DNA of 64,000 bases from Ruminococcus sp. (lineage in GTDB: Bacteria > Bacillota > Clostridia > Oscillospirales > Ruminococcaceae). Each line of letters starts with the position of its first letter. Positions within the stretch are counted from its first letter, which is position 1. Below the pieces are notes generated by a model. The model ran no database searches. It saw nothing but the letters and a program-made list of their open reading frames with translations, and had not been told where the DNA came from. A program made the translations under genes and the position numbers. Shown in pieces: positions 31,567-40,074 of the stretch. The stretch covers positions 1 to 64,000 of the forward strand of contig JAFXSC010000010.1 of assembly GCA_017525915.1 (NCBI GenBank), given 5' to 3'.

Positions 31567-32565
31567 ATGGAAATGCTTTCATTCGTCATACCGTGCTACC
31601 GCTCGGCGCTGACAATAACCAATGTCGTAGACAAGATAATCGAGACCGTCACCAATGACGGAAGGTACGACTATGAGATAATATGCGTCAACGACTGTTC
31701 ACCGGATAACACAATAGATGTTCTCAACGGCATTGCTGACAGGAACGAAAAGGTCATCGTTCTTGATCTCGCAAGGAATTTCGGTCAGCATTCAGCTATT
31801 ATGGCAGGGCTGAACTATGTTTCCGGCGATATCATCGTCTGCCTTGACGATGACGGTCAGACACCCCCGGAGGAGTGCTTCAAGCTCGTTGACAAGATAA
31901 ACGAGGGCTATGACCTTGTTTCTGCTAAATATCCGAAAAAGAAGGAGTCACTGTTCAGACGCTTCGGCGCGTGGACTGCCGCAAAAATGGCTGAAAAGCT
32001 CATAAATAAGCCGAAGGGCGTCGAGATAAACAGCTACTATGCGGTTAAGCGCTTCGTCGTTGACGAGACAATCAAGTATAAAAACGCTTATCCCTATGTG
32101 CAGGGACTTGAGCTTCGCGCTACACGCAACATCACGGCTGTTGATGTTGAACACAGAGCGCGTGAGATAGGAAAATCCAACTATACCCTCTCAAAGCTCA
32201 TCGCCCTCTGGATGTCCGGCTTCACAGCTTTCTCCGAAAAGCCACTAAGAATAGCTTCAGGCACCGGAGCGCTGTGTGCTTTCGGTGGATTTATCTTTGG
32301 CGTAATTATCATCATAAAGAAGCTGCTGAATCCCGATGTGCCTATCGGTTACAGTTCAATGATGGCTGTTATTCTTTTCGTTTCGGGCTTTATAATGCTC
32401 ATGCTCGGACTTATCGGCGAGTACATCGGTAAGATCTATATCTGTATCAATAACGCACCCCAGTACGTCATCAGATCAGCAAGAAACGTCCGTCCCGAGC
32501 GTTCTACCGAAGAACTCCGCCTTGCCTCCGGCAATCAGGCTGATAATAATAATGGAACTGCCTGA
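31567..32565 (+). CDS. family 2 glycosyltransferase, polyprenyl-phosphate type (GtrB-like)
   Basis: 332 residues. The GT2 domain starts FVIPCYRSALTITNVVDKII, with the nucleotide-binding EIICVNDCSPD, the DxD-type motif CLDDDGQTPPEE near residue 97 and the family end of the catalytic part. Two membrane helices follow (about residues 235-262, GTGALCAFGGFIFGVIIIIK, and 270-300). This is the layout of enzymes that load a sugar onto undecaprenyl phosphate. Runs of AAT near the end (DNNNGTA) form a simple tail. A rightward terminator follows. Confidence 0.88.
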   Translation: MEMLSFVIPCYRSALTITNVVDKIIETVTNDGRYDYEIICVNDCSPDNTIDVLNGIADRNEKVIVLDLARNFGQHSAIMAGLNYVSGDIIVCLDDDGQTPPEECFKLVDKINEGYDLVSAKYPKKKESLFRRFGAWTAAKMAEKLINKPKGVEINSYYAVKRFVVDETIKYKNAYPYVQGLELRATRNITAVDVEHRAREIGKSNYTLSKLIALWMSGFTAFSEKPLRIASGTGALCAFGGFIFGVIIIIKKLLNPDVPIGYSSMMAVILFVSGFIMLMLGLIGEYIGKIYICINNAPQYVIRSARNVRPERSTEELRLASGNQADNNNGTA

Positions 32566-32650
32566 ACCTGTTATCCATGCGGCAGCGTTATGAGTGGTTT
32601 GTTTCTTCATTTTTCAAAGACTTTATATCAGTTTTTCCGCAAAGATATAA

Positions 32651-32687
32651 AAAGCCGGAAGTCATACAGACTTCCGGCTTTGTTTTT
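32651..32687 (+). terminator. terminator after the GT2 gene
   Basis: AAAGCCGGAAGT (32651-32662) pairs perfectly with ACTTCCGGCTTT (32670-32681), followed by a T-rich tract. Confidence 0.9.
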
Positions 32688-32789
32688 CTATCCATATGTA
32701 TTATACTGTTGCGGAGGGGCTTCCCTCAGAAAGGTTCCTTCCGGTTAGTTACGCATACACTTCCGCATGAATACAGCACAAGTGTTTCC

Positions 32790-33770
32790 TTACTTGTCAT
32801 TATCCGCGTTATCGGGGGAGTTGAGGAATTCCGCGCCGAGGTCGTTGAGGAAGTCGGCGACGATGAAGCGAGGACGGTGCTTGACCTCCGCGTATATCTT
32901 ACCGATATATTCACCGATGATGCCGAGGCAGAAAAGCTGCAGGCCGCCGATGAGCCATATTGAGCAGAGAAGGCTTGACCAGCCGAGCTCTGCGAAGCCG
33001 CAGAACTTTGCCACGAACGCCCATATGAACGCAAACACGCTCATCACTGACATGAAAAATCCGAGCGCGGTAATGAGCTTGAGGGGTTTTGTGCTGAACG
33101 AGGTAATACCGTTGACCGCAAAGGAAAGCATTTTCCGGAGAGGGTACTTGCTCTCACCGGCAGTGCGCTCCTTCCTTTCGTAATATACAGAACAGCTCTT
33201 GAAGCCGATGAGCGGCACCATTCCGCGCAGGAAAAGGTTGACCTCCTTGAATTCGGAGAGCTCCTTCAGCACTCTTTTGCTCATCAGGCGGAAATCAGCG
33301 TGATTATAGACCACCTCCGCACCCATGAGCTTCATGAATTTATAGAAGCAGCCGGCAGTCGTTCTCTTGAAGAAGCTGTCGGTCTTCCGGGCGCTCCTCA
33401 CGCCGTAAACTACCTGATTGCCCTCGTAGAAGCAGTCTATCATCTCGTCAATGGCATTTATATCGTCCTGGAGGTCGGCGTCCATAGTGATAGCGGCATC
33501 GCAGATATCCATGACGGTCATCAGTCCGGCAAGCACCGCGTTCTGGTGACCGCTGTTGTGTGCGAGGTCTATGCCGGAAAAGAAGGCGGGAGCTTCACTG
33601 TGCAGACGGGTTATTATTTCCCAGGTGCTGTCCTCCGAGCCGTCGTTGACGAAGACTATCCTGCTTGCAGCGGATATTTTACCGCTTTCCATGAGTGCGC
33701 TGAACTTTTCCCTGAGCTGCGCCGAAGTTTCCGGAAGCACCGCCTCCTCGTTGTAGCAGGGTATGACCAT
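32790..33770 (-). CDS. second family 2 glycosyltransferase with two membrane helices
   Basis: 326 residues, convergent with the gene at 31567-32565 and of the same type. Blocks: MVIPCYNEEAVLPETSAQL, IVFVNDGSEDST, ITMDADLQDDINAI and, near the end, two membrane helices (LITALGFFMSVMSVFAFIW and LLCSIWLIGGLQLFCLGIIG). The frame remains open upstream of the ATG at 33770, and the residues encoded there (VLY) look like the usual lead-in of this family, so the real start may be about 10-15 codons further up at a non-ATG codon near GGGAGG at about 33805. Likely sugar transfer to a lipid phosphate. Confidence 0.85.
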   Translation of the reverse strand: MVIPCYNEEAVLPETSAQLREKFSALMESGKISAASRIVFVNDGSEDSTWEIITRLHSEAPAFFSGIDLAHNSGHQNAVLAGLMTVMDICDAAITMDADLQDDINAIDEMIDCFYEGNQVVYGVRSARKTDSFFKRTTAGCFYKFMKLMGAEVVYNHADFRLMSKRVLKELSEFKEVNLFLRGMVPLIGFKSCSVYYERKERTAGESKYPLRKMLSFAVNGITSFSTKPLKLITALGFFMSVMSVFAFIWAFVAKFCGFAELGWSSLLCSIWLIGGLQLFCLGIIGEYIGKIYAEVKHRPRFIVADFLNDLGAEFLNSPDNADNDK

Positions 33771-33867
33771 ATACAGAACTGCCGGTTTTTCCGTTGTCTC
33801 CGCCTCCCTTGCAGATACCGGGCAGCAAAAAGATGCTGTCCCGGATGCTTCACGAACATTTTTAATA

Positions 33868-33896
33868 ATTATAGCACATTGTCAAAGCCTTGTCAA
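33868..33896 (-). promoter_or_regulatory. promoter of the leftward GT2 gene
   Basis: Minus-strand TTGACA (33896-33891) and TATAAT (33873-33868) with a 17-bp spacer. Confidence 0.85.
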
Positions 33897-33932
33897 CTTT
33901 GTAAAATCCAGGTTAAATATTTCCTGCACTCC

Positions 33933-33960
33933 TTGACTCGTGTCCAAAAACAAGTATAAT
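33933..33960 (+). promoter_or_regulatory. promoter of the Na/phosphate transporter gene
   Basis: TTGACT (33933-33938) and TATAAT (33955-33960) with a 16-bp spacer, 38 bases before the start codon. It is divergent from the GT2 promoter about 40 bases away. Confidence 0.75.
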
Positions 33961-33997
33961 AATATATGGATAAGTAAAGAAAGATCAGGAGAATTAT

Positions 33998-35815
33998 ATG
34001 GACGACAAATTTACAGTCTTCAATATCTTTACCATGCTCGGAGGACTTGCCTTCTTTCTGTATGGTATGAACGTCATGTCCACCGGACTTGAAAAGCTCA
34101 CCGGTGGTAAGCTCGAAGCTGCTCTTAAAAAGATGACCTCGAACAAGATCAAGAGCATTCTTCTCGGTATGGGCGTGACGGTAGCGATACAATCGTCTTC
34201 AGCCATGACCGTAATGCTGGTCGGCTTCGTAAACTCGGGAATAATGACACTTGAACAGACTATTGCGGTCTGCTTCGGTTCAAATATCGGTACCACCTTC
34301 ACTGCGTGGATTCTCTGTCTCGGCGACATCGAGGATACCGGCGGAAGCAGCGGCGTGATCGACTTCTCGCTGAAAATGCTGAGACCGGAATCGTTCTCTC
34401 CCCTTGTTGCTCTCGCCGGCGTAATACTCATCATGTTCGCCAAAAAGAACAAGAAGAAGGATATAGGACGAATCCTCGTTGGCTTCGCCGTGCTCATGAC
34501 GGGTATGACCCTCATGTCGGAATCGGTCGATCCGCTCGCAAGCTCGCCCGACTTCCAGAAGACCCTTACCGCCTTCAAAAATCCGCTGCTCGGCGTTCTC
34601 GTCGGTGCGGTATTCACCGGTATAATCCAGAGCTCTGCCGGTTCTATCGGTATCCTCATGGCTTTCTCAAAGTCCGGTGCGCTCACTTACAGTATGGCGC
34701 TCCCGATAATCATGGGCTGTAACATCGGTACCTGCGTTACCGCGCTGCTCTCGACCTTCGGCGTAAACAAGGACGCAAAGCGCGTTGCGTGGACACATAT
34801 CCTCATCAAGATAATCGGTACGCTCGTTCTGCTGCCGTTCATCATGGTATTGCAGAACTTCGCAGGTCTCAGCATCATGGACAAGCCCGTCGGCTATATC
34901 GGCATCGCAGTAATGCACACGATATTCAATGTGGCTACAACACTCATGTTCCTTCCCTTCACAAAGCAGCTCGTTGCCCTTTCAAAGCTCGTTGTACGCG
35001 ACGGAAAGGAAACGGATTTCACTTCAAAGCGCAACCTCATCGGTCTTGACGAGCGCTTCCTGAAAACTCCTGCGGTCGCTGTTGAGGCTTGCAGAGGCGC
35101 TACGATAGAGATGTCACAGCTGACGCGAGAGACCATTCTCATGGCTCTGGGTATTATCAGGGAGTACAATGCGGAGTCTGCGGAGACTATCATAGAGAAC
35201 GAGGACATTATCGACAGCTTCGAGGACAAGCTCAACAGCTTCCTCGTCAAGATATCCAAGAGCTCGGTTACCGGCAACGACAGCCGAAGCGTTTCCAAAA
35301 TGATGCACTGTGTCGGAAACTTTGAGCGTATCTCCGACCACGCGGTAAATCTTGTGGAATCCGCTCAGGAGATGCAGGACAAGGGCATAAGCTTCTCGGA
35401 GGAGTGCCTCAACGAGATCTACGTCATAACGGACGCCATCGCGGAGAATATCAACCGTGCGTTTGATGCCTACAACGCGAACGACCTCGATATCGCGCAC
35501 AAGGTCGAGCCGCTTGAGGAAGTCGTTGACAACCTCAGTACAGAGCTGAAAAACCGTCACATCCGCCGTCTCCAGAACGATGAATGTACCGTTGAGCTCG
35601 GATATATCTTCCAGGACGTTCTCACCAATCTCGAACGTATTTCCGACCACTGCTCGAATATTGCCGGCTGCCTGATACAGACCGACGAAAAGACCAATAT
35701 CCACGCATATCTCCACGACGTCAAGGAGAATGACGAGGACTTCCGCCGCGAGTACAGGGCATATGCCGACGAGTATTTCTCCAAGCTTGACGCTCCCAAG
35801 GCTCAGGTGCAGTAA
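33998..35815 (+). CDS. Na+/phosphate cotransporter with C-terminal PhoU-like domain
   Basis: 605 residues. The first 330 residues hold about eight hydrophobic helices and the two Na/Pi repeats of the PF02690 family, each with a QSSSA-type motif: VTVAIQSSSAMTVML near residue 63 and GIIQSSAGSIGILM near residue 210. The last 230 residues are helical, with PhoU-type segments such as FERISDHAVNLVE and LERISDHCSNIAG (E-R-x-S/G-D-H metal-binding repeats). It imports phosphate with sodium. GGAGAA precedes the start. Monocistronic: own promoter and terminator. Confidence 0.93.
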   Translation: MDDKFTVFNIFTMLGGLAFFLYGMNVMSTGLEKLTGGKLEAALKKMTSNKIKSILLGMGVTVAIQSSSAMTVMLVGFVNSGIMTLEQTIAVCFGSNIGTTFTAWILCLGDIEDTGGSSGVIDFSLKMLRPESFSPLVALAGVILIMFAKKNKKKDIGRILVGFAVLMTGMTLMSESVDPLASSPDFQKTLTAFKNPLLGVLVGAVFTGIIQSSAGSIGILMAFSKSGALTYSMALPIIMGCNIGTCVTALLSTFGVNKDAKRVAWTHILIKIIGTLVLLPFIMVLQNFAGLSIMDKPVGYIGIAVMHTIFNVATTLMFLPFTKQLVALSKLVVRDGKETDFTSKRNLIGLDERFLKTPAVAVEACRGATIEMSQLTRETILMALGIIREYNAESAETIIENEDIIDSFEDKLNSFLVKISKSSVTGNDSRSVSKMMHCVGNFERISDHAVNLVESAQEMQDKGISFSEECLNEIYVITDAIAENINRAFDAYNANDLDIAHKVEPLEEVVDNLSTELKNRHIRRLQNDECTVELGYIFQDVLTNLERISDHCSNIAGCLIQTDEKTNIHAYLHDVKENDEDFRREYRAYADEYFSKLDAPKAQVQ

Positions 35816-35835
35816 AAGTGAACAGTGAATAATTG

Positions 35836-35870
35836 CGGTATCGACCTCCGGTCGATACCGTTATTTTTTT
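35836..35870 (+). terminator. terminator after the Na/phosphate transporter
   Basis: CGGTATCGACC (35836-35846) pairs with GGTCGATACCG (35850-35860), followed by TTATTTTTTT. Confidence 0.88.
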
Positions 35871-35876
35871 GCAGAT

Positions 35877-35908
35877 ATAAAAAGGCACTGTGATCTCCAC
35901 AGTGCCTT
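35877..35908 (-). terminator. terminator after the GH94 gene
   Basis: GGCACTGTG (35884-35892) pairs with CACAGTGCC (35898-35906), with U residues following on the minus strand. Confidence 0.88.
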
Positions 35909-35924
35909 GGTTTTGTATTATGTA

Positions 35925-38339
35925 TCAGCCGAGTACGACCTTGATCTCGTTTACAGCGGCGAGCTTGTCAGCCGGAACGTAATTGCCGGTGAGCTTTTCG
36001 CCGTTGAGGGTGATCTCCTTTACGCCGCTCTGGACGTGTGCTGAGTTGTCGATAGCTATATTGAGCTTCTTTCCGCGGAAGTTCTTTTCTATCTTGAAGC
36101 CGTCCCATGCTGCCGGGATAGAAGGCGCAATGGTCAGACCGTTAAGGTCGGGACGCATACCGCAGATACCTTCAACGCAGCCTACCATGACTGTTGAAGC
36201 AGTACCGGTAAGCCAGTGAACGTGTGAACGTCCCTCGTATGGAGAAGCCTTCGACTCAGTGAACTGACCGTGAACGTACGGCTCCATAACTCTTATCTCA
36301 GCCTTGTCGTTCATAGCGGCAGGCGAGCTTTCGAGGAAGTATTCAAATGCGCGGTCGCCGTGTCCGAGGAGAGCCTCAGCGAGTATCAGCCAGCCCTGCG
36401 ACTGCGAGAAGATACCACCGTTCTCCTTTGTATCAAGGTTGAACACCTGCATGAGTGCGCCCTCGAAGTGGTGGTACTTGTAAGGCGGCTCGAGGAGCTT
36501 TGCGCCGTAGGGAGTATTGAGTATATCGTGAACGCTGTTCATAGCCTTCTCAGCCTGCTCGTCCGATGCAAAGCGTGAGATGACTGACCAGCTCTGGGGA
36601 TTGAGCCACATATTTGCCTCGGGGTCCTTCTTTGCGCCGACGATAACGCCGTTGTCGCGGATACCGCGGATAAATCTGTCCTCGTCCCAGCACTTTTCAA
36701 GAGCTGATGCAAGCTTAGCTTTTGCGCCGCCGATGAATTCGAGGTACTCGGTATCACCGCGCTGTCCTGCAAAGTCCTCCATAACGTTCATAGCGTAGTA
36801 GAGCTGGAATGCTACGAATGTAGACTCGCCCTGCTTGCCAAGACGGAGGCAGTCGTTCCAGTCAGCGTGGAGACCGGCAGGCATATCGTGACTGCCGAGA
36901 CGCTCCAGCGAGAAGCGTACAGCGTTCTTGAGGTGGTCGTAAACGGTAGCCTTTCCGCCGCCCTCCTCAGCATAGGTTATAACTTCGTCGAGGAAAGCCT
37001 TGTTGCCGCTCTCGCCGAGGTACTTGACGATAGTCGGGAAGAGCCAGAGAGCGTCGTCTGCACGGTAGGAGGGGTGACCGGTCTCCTTTGCATAAACGCT
37101 GTGCTCGTCGTTCTCGTCGGGACAGGTCTCGTGACCTGCATTGTGGTCGAACTTTACAAGGGGAAGTCCGCCGCCGTTGCTGACCTGAGCGGAGAGCATG
37201 AAGCGTATCTTCTCGGCAGCCATTTCGGGGTCGAGGTGGATAATACCCTGTATGTCCTGAACGGTATCGCGGTAGCCGTAGCCGTTGCGGAGACCGCAGT
37301 AGATGAAGGAAGCGGCTCTCGACCAGATGAAGGTGATGAAGCACTGGTAGGCGTTCCATACGTTTATCATGTTGTTGAACTCAGGAGAAGGTGTCTCAAC
37401 CTTGAAGTTTGAGAGCTGACCGTGCCAGTAGTCCTTGAGCTGCTTTACCTCGGCATCTACCTTGCCGGGAGTTTTGTACTCGTCAAGGATAACGGCGGCT
37501 TCAGCGCTGTTTCGCTGACCCATGATGAAGACGAATTCCTTTGTCTCGCCGGGAGCAAGGGTGATATCGCTCTGGAGAGCGCCGCAGGAATTTGAGTTGA
37601 AGTTCATAACACCGTCGCACTTTCCGGACTCAACAGCAACAGGATTTGCGAAAGTCCTGTAAGGTCCGATGAAGTTGCTGAGAGAGCCGTTATAGCCGGT
37701 AACAGGCTGTCCGACCATACCGAAGAAGCGCTCCTTGTGGTTAGAGCCGGTCTCGTCGAAGCCGGTATTCTCGTTCATATGCTGGATAATGCGGTTCTCC
37801 TCGAAGCTTGTACGGGTAATGAAAAGGGTGTACTGGAGGTTTACCTGATCCTGCTCATAGTTGGGCTCGTTGGTGAATGCAACAAAGCCGTAAACCGAGA
37901 GCTTTCTGTCCTTTGCGGAGTTATTGGTGACCTTTGCACGCCATACCTCATAGGTCTTTCCGTAGGGGACATAGTAGGTCGTTTCGGACTTTATCTCTGC
38001 ATATTCTGCGGAGATAACTGTATAGGCAGTACCGTGGCGGCACTCTGACTTGTACTTGTCAAGGGGCTTGCCGACCGGCTGCCATGAGGCTGACCAGTAA
38101 TCGGCTGTATCATTATCACGGATATAGATATAGCGTCCGGGAAGGTCCATGTCGGAATTGAAGCGGAAGCGCGATATTCTGCCGTTTGCGCCGGATTTTA
38201 CAAAGCTGTATCCTGCGGCGTTGTTGGAGATCATAGCGCCGTATTCGGGATCGCCTAAGTAGTTTGCCCAGGGTGCGGGCGTTGCGGGATCAGTGATGAC
38301 ATACTCCTTGTTTTCGAGATCAAAATGTCCGTACTGCAT
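35925..38339 (-). CDS. GH94 disaccharide phosphorylase, cellobiose-phosphorylase family
   Basis: 804 residues from ATG at 38339 with AAGGAG about ten bases upstream; nearby ATG codons at 38348 and earlier are less well placed. The N-terminal beta-sandwich (YGHFDLENKEYVITDPATP), the helical barrel with FRDTVQDIQG-like YGYRDTVQDIQGIIHL, and the catalytic Asp in HADWNDCLRLG near residue 493 are those of GH94. PYKYHHFEGALMQVFN and HVHWLTGTASTVMVG are further family blocks. It splits a beta-linked disaccharide with phosphate, saving one ATP. Cellobiose is the natural candidate in a cellulolytic host, but chitobiose- or other-specific GH94 members share these motifs, so I leave the substrate open. 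No signal peptide: cytosolic. Confidence 0.85.
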   Translation of the reverse strand: MQYGHFDLENKEYVITDPATPAPWANYLGDPEYGAMISNNAAGYSFVKSGANGRISRFRFNSDMDLPGRYIYIRDNDTADYWSASWQPVGKPLDKYKSECRHGTAYTVISAEYAEIKSETTYYVPYGKTYEVWRAKVTNNSAKDRKLSVYGFVAFTNEPNYEQDQVNLQYTLFITRTSFEENRIIQHMNENTGFDETGSNHKERFFGMVGQPVTGYNGSLSNFIGPYRTFANPVAVESGKCDGVMNFNSNSCGALQSDITLAPGETKEFVFIMGQRNSAEAAVILDEYKTPGKVDAEVKQLKDYWHGQLSNFKVETPSPEFNNMINVWNAYQCFITFIWSRAASFIYCGLRNGYGYRDTVQDIQGIIHLDPEMAAEKIRFMLSAQVSNGGGLPLVKFDHNAGHETCPDENDEHSVYAKETGHPSYRADDALWLFPTIVKYLGESGNKAFLDEVITYAEEGGGKATVYDHLKNAVRFSLERLGSHDMPAGLHADWNDCLRLGKQGESTFVAFQLYYAMNVMEDFAGQRGDTEYLEFIGGAKAKLASALEKCWDEDRFIRGIRDNGVIVGAKKDPEANMWLNPQSWSVISRFASDEQAEKAMNSVHDILNTPYGAKLLEPPYKYHHFEGALMQVFNLDTKENGGIFSQSQGWLILAEALLGHGDRAFEYFLESSPAAMNDKAEIRVMEPYVHGQFTESKASPYEGRSHVHWLTGTASTVMVGCVEGICGMRPDLNGLTIAPSIPAAWDGFKIEKNFRGKKLNIAIDNSAHVQSGVKEITLNGEKLTGNYVPADKLAAVNEIKVVLG

Positions 38340-38417
38340 ATTATTCATTCTCCTTTTTGGCTGAGGGCGCACCCCCTCAGTATAGTATTACCATTATAAC
38401 ATTTTTTTCCGTATATT

Positions 38418-38963
38418 TCAAGTAGTTTGCGCGATTTTTTCGCACACGGAGACCGCATACCTTCCGTTTTTCAGCAGATACTGCCGGAAGCTGTATCCCG
38501 CGATACCGGTGACTATCCTGCCGCCTTCAAAGCTGAACTCCGCCGTGCTGAGCGGGTAGGATATACCCACGCCGAGAGCTTTGACGTAGGCTTCTTTCAG
38601 CGTCCACAGCCGGAAGAACATCAGGTCGCGTTCGTCATCCGGAGAGCTTTCCACGAGCTCCCGCTCTGCCGCTGAAAAGGCCCGTTTCATCACGTTGGGA
38701 CGGAATGTCCTCACCTGTTCGCAGTCTATGCCGCACTCCGTGTCCGAGACGATGCAGGCAGCGATGCCGTTTGCGTGGGAGAGGTTGAAGTGTACCTCCG
38801 GATAGTCTGCGAGCGAAGGCTTTCCCATGTTGTTCGTGACAATGGGAGTGCTCGATAAATAGGCTATGCCAAGCGTTCCAAGGCACTCTCTGAGCAGCGC
38901 GTGAGCGTGGGAGTGCTGTTGTCTTTTGTCTATGTCCATAACTGATATCATTAGCATAATCAT
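38418..38963 (-). CDS. 4'-phosphopantetheinyl transferase, Sfp type
   Basis: About 181 residues; the start is among ATGs at 38963, 38957, 38951 and 38936, with no strong ribosome site, while any longer form would run into the promoter -10. The Sfp/AcpT blocks are clear: GKPSLADYPEVHFNLSHANG, the Mg-binding GIDCEQV and WTLKEAYVKALGVG. It moves the phosphopantetheine arm of CoA onto carrier proteins. The only carrier in the window is AcpP at 45210; whether this enzyme serves fatty acid synthesis or another pathway is not shown. It is small for Sfp types (usually 210-230). Confidence 0.88.
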   Translation of the reverse strand: MIMLMISVMDIDKRQQHSHAHALLRECLGTLGIAYLSSTPIVTNNMGKPSLADYPEVHFNLSHANGIAACIVSDTECGIDCEQVRTFRPNVMKRAFSAAERELVESSPDDERDLMFFRLWTLKEAYVKALGVGISYPLSTAEFSFEGGRIVTGIAGYSFRQYLLKNGRYAVSVCEKIAQTT

Positions 38964-38973
38964 CACCAAGGTC

Positions 38974-39002
38974 ATTATAGCACATTAGTTAAAGCATTGC
39001 AA
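38974..39002 (-). promoter_or_regulatory. promoter of the phosphopantetheinyl transferase gene
   Basis: Minus-strand TTGCAA (39002-38997) and TATAAT (38979-38974) with a 17-bp spacer. The start site would be within a few bases of the first ATG, so the mRNA leader is very short. Confidence 0.6.
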
Positions 39003-39015
39003 CCACCACATGAAC

Positions 39016-39045
39016 AAAAAACTCCCCGGTACTTGTACCGGGGAG
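39016..39045 (-). terminator. terminator after the Thr/Glu-repeat lipoprotein gene
   Basis: CTCCCCGGTAC (39022-39032) pairs perfectly with GTACCGGGGAG (39035-39045), with six U residues on the minus strand. Confidence 0.9.
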
Positions 39046-39058
39046 AAGCTTTTTGTGC

Positions 39059-39688
39059 TTATTCCTGGAATTCCTCGATAGTCTCCTCAAGAGCAGCCTT
39101 GAAGGTATATCCATCTGCTGATGCTTTGAGAACGGGAGGATAAACGCCGAGAACATCGGAATCAATGCTTTCAGCGACCATTATGCCGAGTGTGCCGCCG
39201 TCGAGATAAACGATGTACTTGTAGTTGTCGAGGTTTGCATAATAATTCTTGATATTCTTCTTGAATCCTTCTGCATCTGCCATACCGTAGCAGCCTTCAG
39301 ATGTGAAAGCAAGTGCATTTTTGCCTTCTGCATAAACCGCTTCGCCCTTTGCATCATAGTCAGTAAGTACAGCCTGGAAAGCAGTGGAGAGCTTGTGAGC
39401 CTCTTCATCGAGAGCAGCGGACTTATCCTCAGTTGCAGCTTCGGTTACGGGCTCGGTCTCCTTCTCAGTAGCCTTCTCGGTCTCCTTTTCGGTAGGCTTT
39501 TCAGTCTCCTTCTCAGTGGGCTTTTCGGTTTCTTCCTCGGTTGCAGCCTCGGTAGAAGCCTCAGTAGCAGCCTCTGTTGCTGCAGCAGAAGTAGTCTCTG
39601 CCTCGCTTGAACTGCTGCTGCTTCCGCATGAAGCGAGCGCACAGGTCATCATTGTGCATACTGCTAATACAGCCATTAACTTTTTCAT
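39059..39688 (-). CDS. lipoprotein with Thr/Glu/Lys repeat spacer
   Basis: 209 residues from ATG at 39688. A lipoprotein signal MKKLMAVLAVCTMMTCALAS ends at the lipid-modified Cys at residue 21. Residues about 35-90 are a low-complexity spacer of TEAATEA and TEKPTEKE type repeats, presumably crossing the cell wall. The globular C-terminal domain of about 110 residues (LSTAFQAVLTDYDAKGEAVY, then GTLGIMVAESIDSDVLGVYP) resembles pilin-like small domains seen in Ruminococcus lipoproteins, but I do not recognise a family. Surface location is likely; function unknown. Confidence 0.7.
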   Translation of the reverse strand: MKKLMAVLAVCTMMTCALASCGSSSSSSEAETTSAAATEAATEASTEAATEEETEKPTEKETEKPTEKETEKATEKETEPVTEAATEDKSAALDEEAHKLSTAFQAVLTDYDAKGEAVYAEGKNALAFTSEGCYGMADAEGFKKNIKNYYANLDNYKYIVYLDGGTLGIMVAESIDSDVLGVYPPVLKASADGYTFKAALEETIEEFQE

Positions 39689-39715
39689 TTTCACATTTCC
39701 CTTTCTTTTCAACAT

Positions 39716-40074
39716 TGGCTTTACGCCTTAATTATTATATCACCGGGAAAAATGCTAGTCAAGGCTAATCCTTCACAAATAACGCTGTTCATTACAGATG
39801 TAAAATATGGCATATGCAAAACCATTGTATCGGTAACAGGTGTATTGCGATCGCTGTGGAAATAAGGTATAGTATTAATGATACGGGCGGCGTCCGTTGA
39901 TAATAACTTTGGAGGTACAGAATATGAAGAAACCTCCCCGATACCTGTGCGTACCGGGGAGGCTTTATTATTACAGCTTGTAAACGCTGCGATGTCTGAA
40001 CATACTCAACTTACACGTTCACCGTTTCAGACGCGAACGCGGAAGTCCGCAGATTTAGCTGCTCTCGCTAAAAA
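39716..40074. other. 359-base gap with a possible mini-transcript
   Basis: TTGCGA (39845-39850) and TATAGT (39868-39873), 17 bp apart, form a weak rightward promoter. GGAGG at 39911 precedes ATG at 39924 of a 19-codon ORF (MKKPPRYLCVPGRLYYYSL, stop at 39981). The ORF covers the hairpin at 39933-39962. This hairpin, CCTCCCCG/CGGGGAGG, could also end nifJ transcription from the other side. Nothing else is visible. Confidence 0.35.
39933..39962 (-). terminator. probable terminator of nifJ
   Basis: CCTCCCCG (39933-39940) pairs with CGGGGAGG (39955-39962), extended by TAC/GTA past one mismatch. U residues (TTTCTTC) follow on the minus strand. Confidence 0.55.
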
